A stretch of DNA of 64,000 bases from Thysanoteuthis rhombus (GCA_963457665.1 OY735211.1:37706217-37770216); one strand, 5' to 3'. Counted from the stretch's first letter, positions 33,538 to 46,431 are shown. Notes: a model not told the origin generated them from the letters alone. A program made the numbers and translations.

Positions 33538-35366
33538 GTGAACAAAGACACACCCTGTTTTCGTTGGATGCCAAACTATTTTGACGGTATGTTGGAGTTA
33601 CTGAATGCTCGAGACACAGACCATCTGTTCCAGGTAAAGGAACAACCTAGTTGCCTATCTGGGTTGTAGCTGATGTAGTTGACCCTAAAGCATGGAAAGG
33701 CTGGAGATGATATCTCCCTGAATTCTGTAGATATTGCATGAGGATTCTGAGCAAATCCTGTTCTAAATCACTGGAGTATAGCACTTGCATTAGGCTAGTT
33801 GAGTAAAAGTATGAACTGAGTGAATTTAATCCCAGAAGAGGGTTTCATTTTGATCCCATTGAAGATGATTTTTTTCTACTTATGAAACAAGAGAATTACT
33901 GCTGGGCTAAGAGATCCTGTTGTTCAACGGAAAGATTCTCAAATTCTGGTATATTGATTTTAAATTATTATTATTGAATATCCCACTTGACCCTGGGAAC
34001 AGCAGTGCACACTTTCCAGCTTGACCCTCAAACTGCACTAGATGGAATTTCTGTCAGTGTACGTGCTGACGCAGTAGAACAATGCTTCCTTGTGAAGCAA
34101 CCCGATGTTATTCGGGGCCTCCCATCAAGTATAGATAGCTACGGATTATCTTGTATCGCACAGAGATTTGTCCTGCTATAGACAACAATCACTCTTCACC
34201 ACCTTCCAGGATTAATGAATTTATTTTCCATGCAATTAGCTCAACCAGGGATGATGTGTTCGTCGATTTGAAACAAGACTGACAATATTTGCCTGCTCCT
34301 TATGAGTGGAGTCAATGCTGTATTCACGTAGTTGCACAAGTGGCATGTGTGGAAGAAAGCCCAAAATGTTGATGGCCTCATGCTGAATGCTTGATGAGGT
34401 ATCAGTTTGAAGTCAGTGATTTTGCTCTTCTTCCATCACCAATGTGCTGCCCTCGTATTCTGAAAACAGCCAAGCATGCAAGATAAGTTAAGTTGGTCTC
34501 TTGTCACCTATAATAGGATTCTCATTTTTAATACAATGTTTCATGGGAGCTTGCTTCATGTGTGATGATTAATACATATATGATGCTTGAGTACAAAGGT
34601 ATTTGAAACTGGAATCTTATCCGCTGCATAAGGATGAGATCAAAAACAGTAATACTATCCATCATTTTGGAGTATCAAACGACCATGTGGTTAATTGGTA
34701 TACATTTAAGTGATAGAAAATATAAGTATTTTTGGATGAATGCTGCAGGTCCTGCACTGGTATAATCTGACCCCCTTTTTTTTTTTTCTTTTTTTGATAA
34801 TCGAAAGGGTTAGTCAGGAAACTACACAGTCATGCCTTCTGAACAAGGCCAACAACTTCTCAATTGTCCTCTTCATTTGTTACCAGATGTTACGTAAGAA
34901 AGGGGCTTCTTTTTTTTTAATCGAGCTGCCAGAAGATTACATTTCCAGCGCTAAGGCTTCTCATGGAGTAAGTTCTTTCCGACTACCTTAGAATTTTTAT
35001 GGGACAGATCAGAATATGTGCTTCGCAAATGAAGCCTTGTGTCCAACTTATTCATCTCCTGGAGGCCGGAACCTATCTACTCCTGACTGAAGACTAAATT
35101 GGGGGTTACAGGGTGAGGTCAGCCAGCTGATGGCGATTACGAAAGAGTACCTTGCACATTTTGGTGAAAGAAGAAGATACTGGGATGAGTGTGTGAGTTC
35201 CCATAGAGGAGTAACTAAGGTGAAACTACCTATCTTTCTTTAATATCCCTCTCCCATCTTACCTTCTTGATAATATTTTCTTAGGCCTGTCTCTCTGAAT
35301 TCCTACTCCTCCGGTAAACTTAACTTTCTTTGTTTCCTTTTGTTTGAATTTCGAAAAGGATATAAA
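33538..35366 (+). CDS. Candidate small-exon gene, unrecognised
   Basis: Five short open segments on the + strand have consensus splice borders and compatible phases. They are 33538-33633 (32 codons, begins VNKDTPCFRWMPNYF, donor CAG|GTAAAG), 34818-34893 (25 codons plus 1 nt, contains NNFSIVLFICYQML, donor C|GTAAGA), 34933-34967 (contains DYISSAKASHG, donor GGA|GTAAGT), 35112-35219 (36 codons, begins GEVSQLMAITKEYLAHFG, donor AAG|GTGAAA) and 35285-35313 (ACLSEFLLLR, donor CCG|GTAAAC). A last acceptor at 35358 leads to a stop within two codons. All junction phases agree. No start exon is established and no family is recognised. Poly-T tracts are common here, so chance acceptors are possible. 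This is an inference. Confidence 0.25.
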
Positions 35367-35379
35367 TAATTTTTTTTAA

Positions 35380-37681
35380 GAACATTGAAATTATTTCTAA
35401 CCATCCAGAATTTCATTTAAAGGTGAAAGAAAACCATTCTTACATTGATTATACTTATCCTATCCTAGGAAGAGCCGAAATCATGATGGGATACACTTGT
35501 CCCATAAGGTATTCACCCCTGGACATAATTACACATTAATTGTTTTCGATGTTCTTCGTTCATCACATACGTCCCAATACATTACTAAAATATCCACGGG
35601 ACATGTATATCTCAGCAGTCTTAGAAACCTCTAGGTGTATGTATATGTGTCAGGATTCGAAAGAGGTTGAGTAATAGAATTTACCGTCTTGTAGATCTTG
35701 GACCCAATAGATAAAACTGACATAATCAGTGAGTAGACTGATAGATATACTCGTGACTTAAGTCCAGAATTTGATACTCGCTCGCTAAAAATGGGGCGGG
35801 GGGGTCAACCTGTACTTTGGTAATTACATTCGGTTGAAATTCCTATGCAATCATAATGGCTCTGAGGCATTGTTAGTGTTGAAACTTAGAAACAATATTC
35901 ATGTTGCTGTAATTGACTTGAATGAATACTGGATTTTTTTGTAACAATGGAGCACTCACTCAGTAAGAATCGAACTCACTATACTACAGCAAGACCGATT
36001 TTGGCACATTTGATCAGTCACCATAGGGTGGACTGGGGACAGTTGCAACAAGTTTTATTCCTCCAATCAGAAATATGCTGTGTGATGACATACATACTGC
36101 TCTCACAATCGGACCTTCCTCCCACCAGGAGGACGGAAGACAGATTCAACATCCGCTGCTGCGTTTATAGAGAGGAAGAAGCGTGTTTTGGCGATATGGA
36201 AATGATGTTCTGCGTGTGCTGACGTAACCGTGAACATGAATGAATAAAAACCACTTCGGTCGAAGCATTGTTGAAGTGACCTCTTAGGTGCCATTGTTAG
36301 CATGTGTCAAAGTCTGTGTGTAACTAGCATATACTGTTCTGTCATGGTTGATAGGCTTGGGTTCGGTTAAAATAATATGAGTTTTCAAAAGTTCATTAGC
36401 TGTGTCATTTTGTCATGTCAATGAAATCCAAGGTCCCTGGAGTGTGAATTATCTGTTTGTTTGTTGAATTCGTTCAATAAATACATGCTTAATAATAGTT
36501 AGAATGTAGATTGTTCCGATCTTAATCATTAAAAGATGTTATCTGTGAATGAATGAAAATACTACCTACATAGCCACCATCATAGTCAATAACTGAACAA
36601 CAGTAGCTTCAAAATTTGAAGACGTATAAAAAAAATCCATCGCAGAATAAATATGGCCAGGATAAATTCCAATTTCGACATCACCAGCGATTTCCACTGG
36701 GCAACTTACGAAGAAGAGTTTCTTTAGAAGCTAGATGTTATTGATAAACCCGTCAGAATAAGGACCAAAAAAAGTGAAAAGAAAATTTTTTTCCCCAACA
36801 ATTGAAAAAAGTTCTTACGAAGGGATTCATCGGAGTAATTATGCTAATGTTCAAGTTTGTCCAGGAGAGCTGGAACGCACAAATACATCATTAAATAAAT
36901 AAACCAACACACAAATACATGCTAGTATGAAAAAAGGAACGAACATTCGCCATCTTCAATAGTTACGGCTGTTCAATCTTATTATATATAAATAAATGAT
37001 ACTAAAATACTAATATAAGTGCTACGTAATAATCTTGAAATATTCTGGGTAATTAGCGGACGGATGTAACTTTATCATTTGAAAATTTGGTTGGTTTAAT
37101 CTAAATACTCTTTTAGTGACCGAGAGAGATGGAAAAAGTGTCGCCACTGTTCCCAGTCCCCCCTACCTTCCCCATAAACTTGCGTCTTAACATTTTTGTA
37201 ATAAAAAAAAAAAAAGATCATAATTTCTATCTAATTTTTTAGATAAGGAGTTATCATTACATGTTTTCGGACTGTCAACCTCATCTCGGTTCTCATTTCG
37301 AACAAAACGTTCCGGTTGTTGTTCTCTACGGCCTTTTTCGGGTGGCTGTCGTAAACTGGGTGTTTTGGGGGAATGCTGAGGCGGTCGCTAACGAGGCGTG
37401 AGTGGGGGATACCCTCATTCCGCTTGTCCTATTCGGGATGGAAGTTATTTCTTGGTCAAAACAATGCGGTTGACCGTTTTATGGTCCTCATCTCCGATGT
37501 TCAAGATCAATAAACAAAAAATACACCAACGTTATCAATTTTGGGGAATGGACGTTGATATGACAATCGTTACAATCCTATCAAAAGCGATCTTTTTGAA
37601 AGAGAATAGTTGAAACCTAATCCAATGCCATCTAACGACAAAAGCAGAACGAACGTTTTAGCAAACTAAATAGGTCTTCTT

Positions 37682-37746
<65 letters not shown>

Positions 37747-38095
37747 GTTGCTGTTGTCCCTTCTGATCTATTTATTACAATTATTGCAACCGACACCATC
37801 GTCCTCTTGATTAAATAATTAATATAATTAATGCTGTCATTTCCCTCCTTGTCATCTCATTTTATTCTCCATGTTCCAATTATTTTGTTCTGCTAACCGT
37901 CCTTATCGCATTAGCGTTGTAGATGCGATTATCAGACGAGGCATAATTATTGTTGTCTTGGTATTAACCCTCCAATTCTCGGTGTCCCTGTGTGCAATGT
38001 TGCCAAATTTATTGACGTCTAAAATCGAGTCAAAACACATTGAAAACAGATAGATTCTCCATACATATATTCAGGGTTGAGCACTCCTTAAGGGA
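35380..38095. other. Intergenic; tRNA-like piece and a triplet repeat
   Basis: No gene recognised. A minus-strand tRNA-like piece (B-box complement 'gtaagaatcgaactcac') lies near 35963. At 37677-37746 a (CTT)n tract passes into (ATT)n. Confidence 0.4.
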
Positions 38096-38097
38096 GG

Positions 38098-38368
38098 TAA
38101 CTCGTTCATTGTAAGCTTATGCAACGCTCCTCCAACATGGAATGGAGCACACTGGTGGATGAGGAATATATATATATATGCGTAAATAAATATATTGCTT
38201 AAATTCAACCTTACTGACTGTCCAGTTCCGTGAAGTAGAGGGAGGATACCAGCCTCCGGGTCTGAAGCTAAGGTATCGATCCTGCCTCGTGGTACTGGAT
38301 GGGAGAATGGATAGTCTATAGCCACACTGAAGAGTTGTAATACAACGAAACAGCTGTCTGTGGATGAC

Positions 38369-38372
<4 letters not shown>
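38098..38372 (+). repeat. tRNA-derived SINE-like repeat, family C, copy 1
   Basis: This is the reverse complement of 58752-59010. The + strand carries 'aggataccagcctccgggtc' then 'tatcgatcctgcctcgtgg', resembling the anticodon arm and B box of a tRNA (Trp-like 'CTCC.GGTC'). It is followed by 'agactg/tagtctatagccaca' text and a TA microsatellite. The upstream part ('gcataagc', 'gagcacactggtgg') is also shared by the two copies. Confidence 0.7.

Positions 38373-38421
<49 letters not shown>
38372..38421. repeat. (TA)n microsatellite
   Basis: About 24 TA units directly abutting the family C repeat. Confidence 0.95.
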
Positions 38422-38423
<2 letters not shown>

Positions 38424-38559
38424 CTGGGAAATCGAATGTAACTTTAATCGTCGACATTTACTTTATTAAATATTACTTGTTTTAAACATAACCAAAACAT
38501 TTAGATTTGGAGGAAAACATCTAAATTGGTAAAACTGTCATCACTCGTGATTTTTTGCA

Positions 38560-38665
38560 TGACTGTTTGTTTATCCGTACGATATCTCCAAAAGCTCTGA
38601 TAGAATTTCAATGATATTTTGTGGATGGATAGGCAATGGGCTAAGGAAGAATTGACTAAATTGTC
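38560..38665 (+). repeat. Repeat family E, copy 1
   Basis: 'tgtttatccgtacgatatct' followed by 'ccaaaagctctgatagaatt' matches 47605-47700 and the reverse complement of units in 56510-56945. Confidence 0.5.
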
Positions 38666-38689
38666 TGGTGGACCCAGGGATTTTCACAA

Positions 38690-39099
38690 TTACCTACCTA
38701 CCCTACAGTGCTGTCATCTGGATGGTCTCTGTCAGTCCCCTCGATTCCTATTTCCTCCAATCTTCTTGTAAGATTCTTTGGGGTCGTTCCCAGGGCTCTG
38801 ACTACTATTGGTACAACTGCCCAATATTATATGTTCTACAATATGTTCAGTTTTCTGCCAAGCCCAAAATACTTTTGTTGCTTTTTACTTACTTTTATTC
38901 GTACTCTGTGGTTTGCAGGGAAGAATAACATTAATTATTTTATGCTTCATTCTCTAAGATAAGTTCTGGTACGTGCATATTCCATTGATTTGTATGATCT
39001 AAACGTAGTCGCTTGAACAGTTTTCAGCGGATCGCCCAATCATGTCTATTCTTATACTGTTTCTGGGATAATTCACTGCCTTTGCTTATTATATGGTTC

Positions 39100-39192
<93 letters not shown>

Positions 39193-39770
39193 CGGACATG
39201 GCCTTCTCTTGAGATCAAGAGATGGCAAGTCACCTTGATATTCCAGAACATTTCTTAGTATTCAGTAGTGCTGCCATCTGGATAATGTCGGTCCTCCCCC
39301 CAGATATCTACTTCGGCCTTTTTCTAGGTTCTTCCAAGTTCTCTGATCACAATCAGTAGTACTATGATCACCTTCATATTTCACAGCTTCTCCAGCTCCC
39401 TGGCAAGGTCCAGATACTTATTCAGCTTCTCACTCTCCTTCAGCTTCACCCTGTGGTCTGCTGGGTTAGCGAAATCCACTTCTTGACAAGTCCTTACATT
39501 TCATGCCTTTGCAACGTTATCAATTCGCAGGTGTCTGTTGGTTGTCTTCGTAACACTCAACCTTTCCTGAATTTCCACTTCGTCCAATCTCAATGAGTTC
39601 TTTATTTTTACGCGTCTTCAAGTGTGTCAATCATTAGAAACAAAACTCCAACTCTCGCAATCTACCTTGCTCTAGTTCTCGGGCGAAGTCCTGATATTTG
39701 TATTTTGAAAAAATTGTCGTGTACTTTCATTTTTGCGCTCTAGTCCTTCATGGTCTTCATGCTTGGATGG
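38690..39770 (-). pseudogene. Three tandem LINE C-terminal remnants
   Basis: Three minus-strand pieces repeat the same protein pattern. The first (about 38923 to 38700) reads PANHRVRIKVSKKQQKYFGL then VVPIVVRALGTTPKNLTRRL. The second (about 39480 to 39260) reads DFANPADHRVKLKESEKLNK then YLDLARELEKL, stop, NMKV. The third (about 39740 to 39640) reads KYQDFARELEQ. I recall this pattern (ADHRVKLKE...KYLDLARELKKLWNMKV...PIVIGALGT) from the C-terminal tails of predicted invertebrate reverse-transcriptase proteins of non-LTR elements. The first two also share the DNA text 'tgc/tgtcatctgga' downstream. Stops and shifts show that all are dead. A microsatellite at 39100-39190 lies between the first two. 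Confidence 0.5.
39098..39192. repeat. (ATC)n(ATT)n microsatellite
   Basis: About 14 ATC units followed by about 16 ATT units. Poly-Ile and poly-Met frames are artefacts. Confidence 0.95.
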
Positions 39771-39779
39771 TGTATTTAG

Positions 39780-42700
39780 TCTGGACCTCAACGCCCATTG
39801 CTATTTTGCTCTTTTCTATTAAAGACCCTAATTTGAATTTATATAATTTATGCACACTGTATCAAATCACCCCATAAGTAATGTCTGTAATCTGATAACG
39901 ATAATTGAATGATGTTTTTCCTATTCTAAAACAGGACACCCAGTTGACTTGCATTTATCTGAACTCTAAATAATGCTGTTATGGTTGAAGAATTAGCTTG
40001 AAAAATGAATTCAAGCTATTCAACAGTTCACCGCCATCTGCAACAACTTGAAAAAAAGGAGCCAAAGTTTTGATAAGTGTTCGTTGTTATTGCGTTGTTG
40101 TCTACTTTGAGATGCTATCAGTCAGTGTTACAAATAGACCAGACATCCATCCACTGGCGAGCCAAGGTGTTGAGTAACGGGGTGGGGATTCAGACCCCGC
40201 AACTTCTTCGAGGCCAACCTCGTAATTCGTTTAGGAAAAAAGAGAAAACATTAAATGAAACATCTTAGGCATCAAGATTTTGTACGCTTTATGTAAACGA
40301 TATTTTCTGTATAAAAAGCGATCTTTAGGGTGCAGCCGTCTCCCGTTAGGTTTGAAAATACCAAAACTGACCTGACCCACCAAAATTGACCTTACCTTAA
40401 ATTGACTTTTAGAAGTCGCGAGCAGCCAGCACGATTACTGTCAAGTTACCCCTATATACAACTTTTCACTTTTTAGGATGCACTAGTAGCAGCAGTAGTA
40501 GTAGTAGTATTACTACTACTACTAGGTGTAAAGCAACAGACACGAAGAAACTAGTGAGAAATGAATACTAATTACAATGCTAATGCATTCAGATAGGGTG
40601 ATGTCTCTTATTACTCTTAGTTACTGCAATAATTTCTCGATCGGAATTTCCACGCCGAAGTCAAACGCTAACTTCCGTTGGATGAAAAAACCCACCTACT
40701 GCTTTCTTAGATGTGTATCTTTCATCTTTCTTGGCTTCATATAAAGCCACACACAGTCACAATCAACCTTTTATACTCGCTGGCGCATCTTACTGCTTCA
40801 AGACTGAAAAAAATATATGAATTAGCCGGAAGGCTAGTTCATGCGTTAAAATGACGGGACTATATTTCCTGTCGTAATAATCAGAATTGGAAAAAGACGA
40901 CCAACTTGTTGAGTAGGTTTATCACTACCGACTTAAAAAAAAAAATCCTATCCCACCGATGTCCTCTTTGAAGATGTGTGCGTGTGGCATTTTAGAACAA
41001 TAGTTTATCTTTCTCGTTTTCTTTTTCTCTTTGGCCAACCCAATTTCTGTTTACGAAATATAATCAGTGAATTCACACCCTTCCATAAAAATTACATTAC
41101 TCGAAGGTCACCTACGCGACTAGCATAGATTTACTCGCCTCTCTACGAAGGAAAAATGCGACACAAGGTCAAGTTCAACGTGGCAACTCTTACGTATGTA
41201 CTTACGTACATGCTGGTAGGGAGAAAAAATGTCCAGCCCCACTCCCTCGATCTTGCCCTTTTGGGACACGCCACAGGCATCGGGGAATGTCCTTACCGTA
41301 CCTCCAGAGGATGGGACTAGAAGACCGTCACCCTAATACATACGTGACCAGGAGAGTCGAAATGATGCTCTGGCCGTCACCGAATTTCGAATCCAACTTG
41401 TTTATAATCGTTTTCTTTGCAATGATCTTTTGGGAAAGACGGGAAACTTATTATTATTGCAGATGTATCAAGTCCCGTTACCTGTCATGTCAACAATAAC
41501 TTCTGTGACAGTAAGGAAATTGGTTGACATTGCCGAGGTCTCGTTTACCGTAATACTGGACCCAGTCGCATAATAAAGAAGGGCAACATATGCCAGAAAA
41601 AAAAGAAACCAGTCTTCCCTGCTGGGAGGAGAAAAGATTGATTCATGCTTTTCCCAAGGGGCTTAGTCCTAAGTGAATGTCAACTGCCACAGTCAGAGTT
41701 TGAACTCAGAATGCTGATTTCATTATCTGTTAGATCATCATTAGGCCCAACCCGAACTCTACCAACCAGTAGAATGGAAATTCTGATTTAAGATTTGAGA
41801 CGTTTTTGGTTATTCTTCAGGGCTATTTTTCGGAGATGATAGTCTTCTCCGCAAGAAAAAGTTGTATAATCTAGGAAAACGGTAAAAGGTCCCTTCTTTT
41901 TTTTTCTTTTTATCCGTTCAAGGCACTGGATCTGAAAATGAATTGTATGTCAGCTCAACAAGAAATATATTTGGCTTACGTGACACAGCTAATCTTTACT
42001 ATTTTATTGGGACGAATTCCCCTGTGCAATCAGCACTTAACTGAGTTCACTCTAAGCTGTGTGATTAGGATAGAGGTATCCTTTCAGTGGACTTGCATCC
42101 TGGTCATAAAAATTTGTAGGTTTCGACCAGACTTGCGAGGATCACTAACCTGACGCATACAACAGAAACTGGGGTTTCGTCACCGGACTTTATACTCCAT
42201 TAGGGATTGACTCTTGAGAGACATGACGCTTTACTTTATTATATATATATGTGTGTGTATGGGATGGAGAAGTTTAATCTGATGCGGAGTGATGTTTCGT
42301 GTGTGTGTAGGGGCAGCTTATCTGACTCATGTGAACTTGTTTTTTTTTTCAGTGTATATATATGTTTGTATATATATATGTTTATATAACCCTTTGGAGT
42401 AGTAATTAAGACTGTACTGTAAAATGAAACTAAAGGCAAAAAGGCTAAATGAAAATAAGGCAAAAATTGCAGTAGTCAATAAACCGAAGTTTTATCTCAG
42501 CTTACTGATAAAACGTACTCATAATCCCTTTCTCATTCCACCCGTCGCTATAAAGGTCAAGATCTCACAAAACCTAGTGATAAAATCACTCGATTAGCTC
42601 TGTGGCGGAAGCGGGACAAACATAATACTCGTATTAGACGGGTTCAATGTTCAAAATACATGTGCGCGCGTTTGGAAAAAAAATCACTATACACACCATT

Positions 42701-42837
42701 GTGTCACAGAACACAGTTCGAGAACTCCAGGTCTGAGACATCTAATTAATATTTATCCATTAAATAAAACGAAGATTCTTGTGACTATCGAGAATAAAAC
42801 CTGACCCTTCTTTAACAAAACCAACCAATAATCATAT
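39780..42837. other. Intergenic; short palindromic triplet repeat
   Basis: No gene recognised. At 40482-40524 'ctagtagcagcagtagtagt' runs into its complement '...actactactactag', a near-perfect palindrome about 43 bp long. A tRNA-like piece with a weak B box (gacgggttcaatgttc) is near 42637. Confidence 0.4.
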
Positions 42838-42905
42838 ACAGTAGTATCCCTCATTGCAAAATTGTCTGATAACGAAATTTCAAGTAGCATAAGATCGAAA
42901 TCTTT
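42838..42905 (+). mobile_element. pogo/Tigger-like terminal motif
   Basis: 'cagtagtatccctcattgc' followed by 'tgtctgataacgaaatttc' resembles the ends of pogo/Tigger DNA transposons (CAGT..TCCCTCG...AACGAA). No partner end or transposase was identified. Confidence 0.3.
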
Positions 42906-43779
42906 TCAGTTTGCAGGGAAAATGATACGGAGTTTCATCTAGCCAGAGGTCTTCCATTGCCAACATTATATCTATTAACAAGGAAATGACGGAGTATTTC
43001 AAGACCACGCGAGTCTGAAAACATAAACAAGGACACTTGTGAACTCAAAAGTGGCATAGTATGTTCCAACAGTTTTTTTGTTTTTTTTTGCGATAATATT
43101 TCTAACCATGCATCTTAAAAGATCCTCTACTGCAGTTAGTTTAACAGAGAAGTCGAAAAAGACAATTACAATTCAAACTTAACTGAAAATCATATGTAAA
43201 AGTGAATCTGGCGTCACTAGAACGAAACTCAACTGGGCTATGAGCACCATTTCAATAATTCTCTGGAAGAAATACGTTCTAAAACAATTCAAGTAACACG
43301 TTTACTAGAATTTATACATTATGTAGAAAGTATTTGGTACATTAAACAATACTTACAAGATTAAACTTAAGGCTTTAGTGATCTGATATTTTTTTTACTT
43401 CATCACTGAAATCCCTTAGATTTAGTCATTTGCTTTATGAATTTTCATCTAGCAAGACATTTTGCGATACAGATTGTCAAGTGGGGCGATGTACCCAGGC
43501 ACTTATGAACGGAATTCCAACGAAATGGAAAAAAAATACCCTTGAGAATTTCAGTATTCCATGGCTACCCGGACACCCCAATCTGTCATCAATTGACTAT
43601 TATACCTCGGCAATCACTTGATAGGGGCACCTGACAGGTGTGCAGACGGAGGAGAAGAGAGTCTGGACGACTTCTACCTTTGGATGGCGTGTGCAGGGTG
43701 GGGTTGGCTGAGTAGGAAAGCACGAAAAACCAACAGGACTCAAGGGCGACAGGTAAATAGCAGGCTCAGATGAATGGAG

Positions 43780-44005
43780 GGACCAAGTTAAGAAGCAAGT
43801 TAGTAAAAAAGTATATAATGATAAAACGGAATGGAAGAGAAAAACAAAGAGAGAATGAAGATAAGGAGGAAGAAGAAGAAAGAGAAGTACAAGAAAAGAG
43901 ACAAGAAGAAGAAGAAATGAAAGGAATGAAAGAAAAATGGACTCAAAGGGACAAAAAAAATGAGAGAAGCTGGAAGAAAGAAATTGGGAAAAACAGTTGC
44001 TGAGG
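43780..44005. repeat. Purine-rich tract
   Basis: About 220 bp is almost all A and G on the + strand. The Glu/Lys/Arg frame of 77 codons starting at 43770 is more simply explained by base composition than by a gene. Confidence 0.7.
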
Positions 44006-44082
44006 AATAAGATTGTGAGAGGGGGAGTATTCGCTGCTTACCTAACGACCATAGAATGATGAAAACGTTCATTACTTTCCTA

Positions 44083-44130
44083 TATACAGGATGTCCCTCC
44101 CTAATCCGGCACTCTGTGATCCGGCAACGA
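44083..44130 (+). mobile_element. Tigger-like terminal motif
   Basis: 'caggatgtccctccctaatc' followed by 'cggcactctgtgatccggca' resembles the end of Tigger-type elements, which repeat 'atccggca' near their termini. No partner end was identified. Confidence 0.3.
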
Positions 44131-44668
44131 CCATGACTTGGTACATTTTTAATAGGCGAAAATTAACTTATTGATCTGCTGCTAGATTTCTCCGATTCAG
44201 TTCAAATGCAGTTTTGAACCTCAATTTAGCGGTTCATAAGCCGACTCGTTAAACTGAATGCATAAAAGCCGAACCACGAATTGTAACCGATTGGAAGAAC
44301 TTCATGTTCATCTCGGCATAAAATTATGCATGTATATATGATTTTTTCTGAATTTCATAACATGTTTTAATACAGCCGATTAAAAGGTATGAATAAACAC
44401 GGATAATTTTCATTTATATCAAAAATATATCGTTCTTTTTTCAAATGTATTGATGTTTATATATAAAAAAACAGAACTTAGAACGACACAAAACCTAATC
44501 GGAAAGAATGCAGAGATAAGGATAATCCAGATTTATCCCTCTGTGACGTATGGCTTTTCCCAAAGAGATTTCAGATCGTAGACGAGAATCTCTTTTTTCG
44601 TGAGCTGTACACACACCTTTTACTAAACATCCAAGTTAACTATTCCTTGCCTTTTACTTATCTCTTAC

Positions 44669-44669
<1 letters not shown>

Positions 44670-44726
<57 letters not shown>
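44670..44726. repeat. (TA)n(GA)n microsatellite
   Basis: About 17 TA units then about 11 GA units. Confidence 0.95.
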
Positions 44727-44732
<6 letters not shown>

Positions 44733-44737
44733 AATGA

Positions 44738-44890
44738 GAGAAAAGCAGGTGTTACATCTCGAATTTTTCATTATCATGTGAGTTATCTAAATGCATTTCG
44801 ATGGTTGCCAGGCATCTTTTTCAGAGAAACCTGCAGCGGTGCGGAGAAAATTGTATGTTGTTGTTACACGTTTCACCTCACATCCGTACA
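44738..44890 (+). mobile_element. Solo Penelope-type terminal repeat
   Basis: 'caggtgttacatctcgaatt', 'aaatgcatttcgatgg' and 'ggcatctttttcagagaaac' match the terminal repeats at 59215-59430 and 61187-61350. No element body adjoins it. On the minus strand (44789-44824) lies the same decayed hammerhead-like core, with GAAA kept and the first box reading CTGAAAA. Confidence 0.55.
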
Positions 44891-44893
44891 AGA

Positions 44894-44894
44894 A

Positions 44895-44955
<61 letters not shown>
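44894..44955. repeat. (CA)n(TA)n microsatellite
   Basis: Nine CA units then about 21 TA units. Confidence 0.95.
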
Positions 44956-44956
<1 letters not shown>

Positions 44957-45050
44957 TGTGCGCCTCGTCATGGTACAACAGTTAACAAGCTTGTTTCACA
45001 GGTCTACTGAGTAGTAATTTCAATTCTTGTGGCTTTATGCAAAAATAAAA
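44957..45050 (+). repeat. tRNA-derived SINE, family A, best copy
   Basis: Starts 'tgcgcctcgtcatggtacaa', with an A-box-like 'cagttaacaagcttg', a B-box-like 'taatttcaattcttg', then the tail 'cttgtggctttatgcaaaaa' and an A-rich end. It is inserted immediately after a TA microsatellite. Confidence 0.7.
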
Positions 45051-45256
45051 CTACTCTCAATCAATTTATCATATATACATATGACCAGCATGAAGCCCTG
45101 ACTTTACACCCGGTGATTACTTCCTAGGGAGTACAGGAGGGGGTGAATCGCACCAAACCATAAACTCTTGATCAACTGGAGCAGTGCATTTGACATGCTA
45201 TGGGCAGTATTCCACCGGAATTCTTGCAAAGGTCAATTGAGGTCATACCAGAATTA

Positions 45257-45263
<7 letters not shown>

Positions 45264-45289
<26 letters not shown>
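45264..45289. repeat. (TA)n microsatellite
   Basis: About 13 TA units. Confidence 0.9.
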
Positions 45290-45293
<4 letters not shown>

Positions 45294-45370
45294 ATGAATA
45301 TGTGGAAACGATATCCGATAGTATTATTAAGTGGATAATATGGAATTTAGTAGTATTTTAATCAAGTTTA

Positions 45371-45407
45371 TTATACCAACATGTTTCGCTAACCGGCTTT
45401 GTCAAAA
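45371..45407 (-). other. Hammerhead-like core, second type
   Basis: The minus strand reads TTGACAAAGCCGGTTAGC then GAAACATGTT. The layout matches TGA(N)GA, a short GCC/GGC-like stem II, GAAA and a minimal stem III with a UH site. The G of the first box is A here, so it would be inactive. It is related in layout to the cores in the Penelope terminal repeats but different in sequence. Confidence 0.3.
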
Positions 45408-45651
45408 GTTGTAGTTTTAAATGAATCAATATTGAAAAGTTTTTTTTCTTTCAAGTACATAATGTCACGTAATATTACGCCGGGAGACCATAAACGCTGA
45501 GTGTTTTGAATTATGAAGAAACTGCAAAACGAAAAATTGATCCATATATTCGAAAAATAGGAGGGTCCTCTCCGATTTCACGAATACGTGGATCAAATAA
45601 ACAATCAAGTAAACTAGATTTGAATTATATTTTCCATACTGTTCACTCAAT

Positions 45652-46020
<369 letters not shown>

Positions 46021-46431
46021 ATATGTGTGTGAGCGTGTGTGAGAGAAAGAGAGGGGGGAGAGGAACGGGAGGGAAGTAGTTGAAATTCACTTATCCAAAG
46101 AATTTAGGATGGAAATGAATTAGATCCATCCGTTTTCATGACCAGACAACGGAGAGAAAACGGTCTGGAATAGGAGGTTGGCGTTGGGGGTACAGTGCAA
46201 CACAACATGTATGGTGGGGGGCATGTTTACATGTCTGATCAAACACTTGAAATGGACAAGTCAAACCGGCAAAATAATGCATCAGGTCTGGGTGGAAGTC
46301 TGTGGGGAGCAGTTAATTGGGTGGCATAATTAATTGACAATGATGAAAGCCGGTACGCACGGATTTGGGGACAACTTGCTTTTGGAGTGAAGGTTATGTC
46401 CATAAGAGCAAAAGGGGTCCACAATATAACG

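Noticed and set aside
33987-34181. Stomatin-like segment (DPQTALDGISVSVRADAV)
   Set aside because: It resembles a stomatin motif over about 20 residues only. No other stomatin segment is found nearby.
43770-44003. Glu/Lys/Arg-rich 77-codon frame that looks like a charged coiled coil
   Set aside because: It follows directly from an A/G tract. It has no splice context or conserved pattern.
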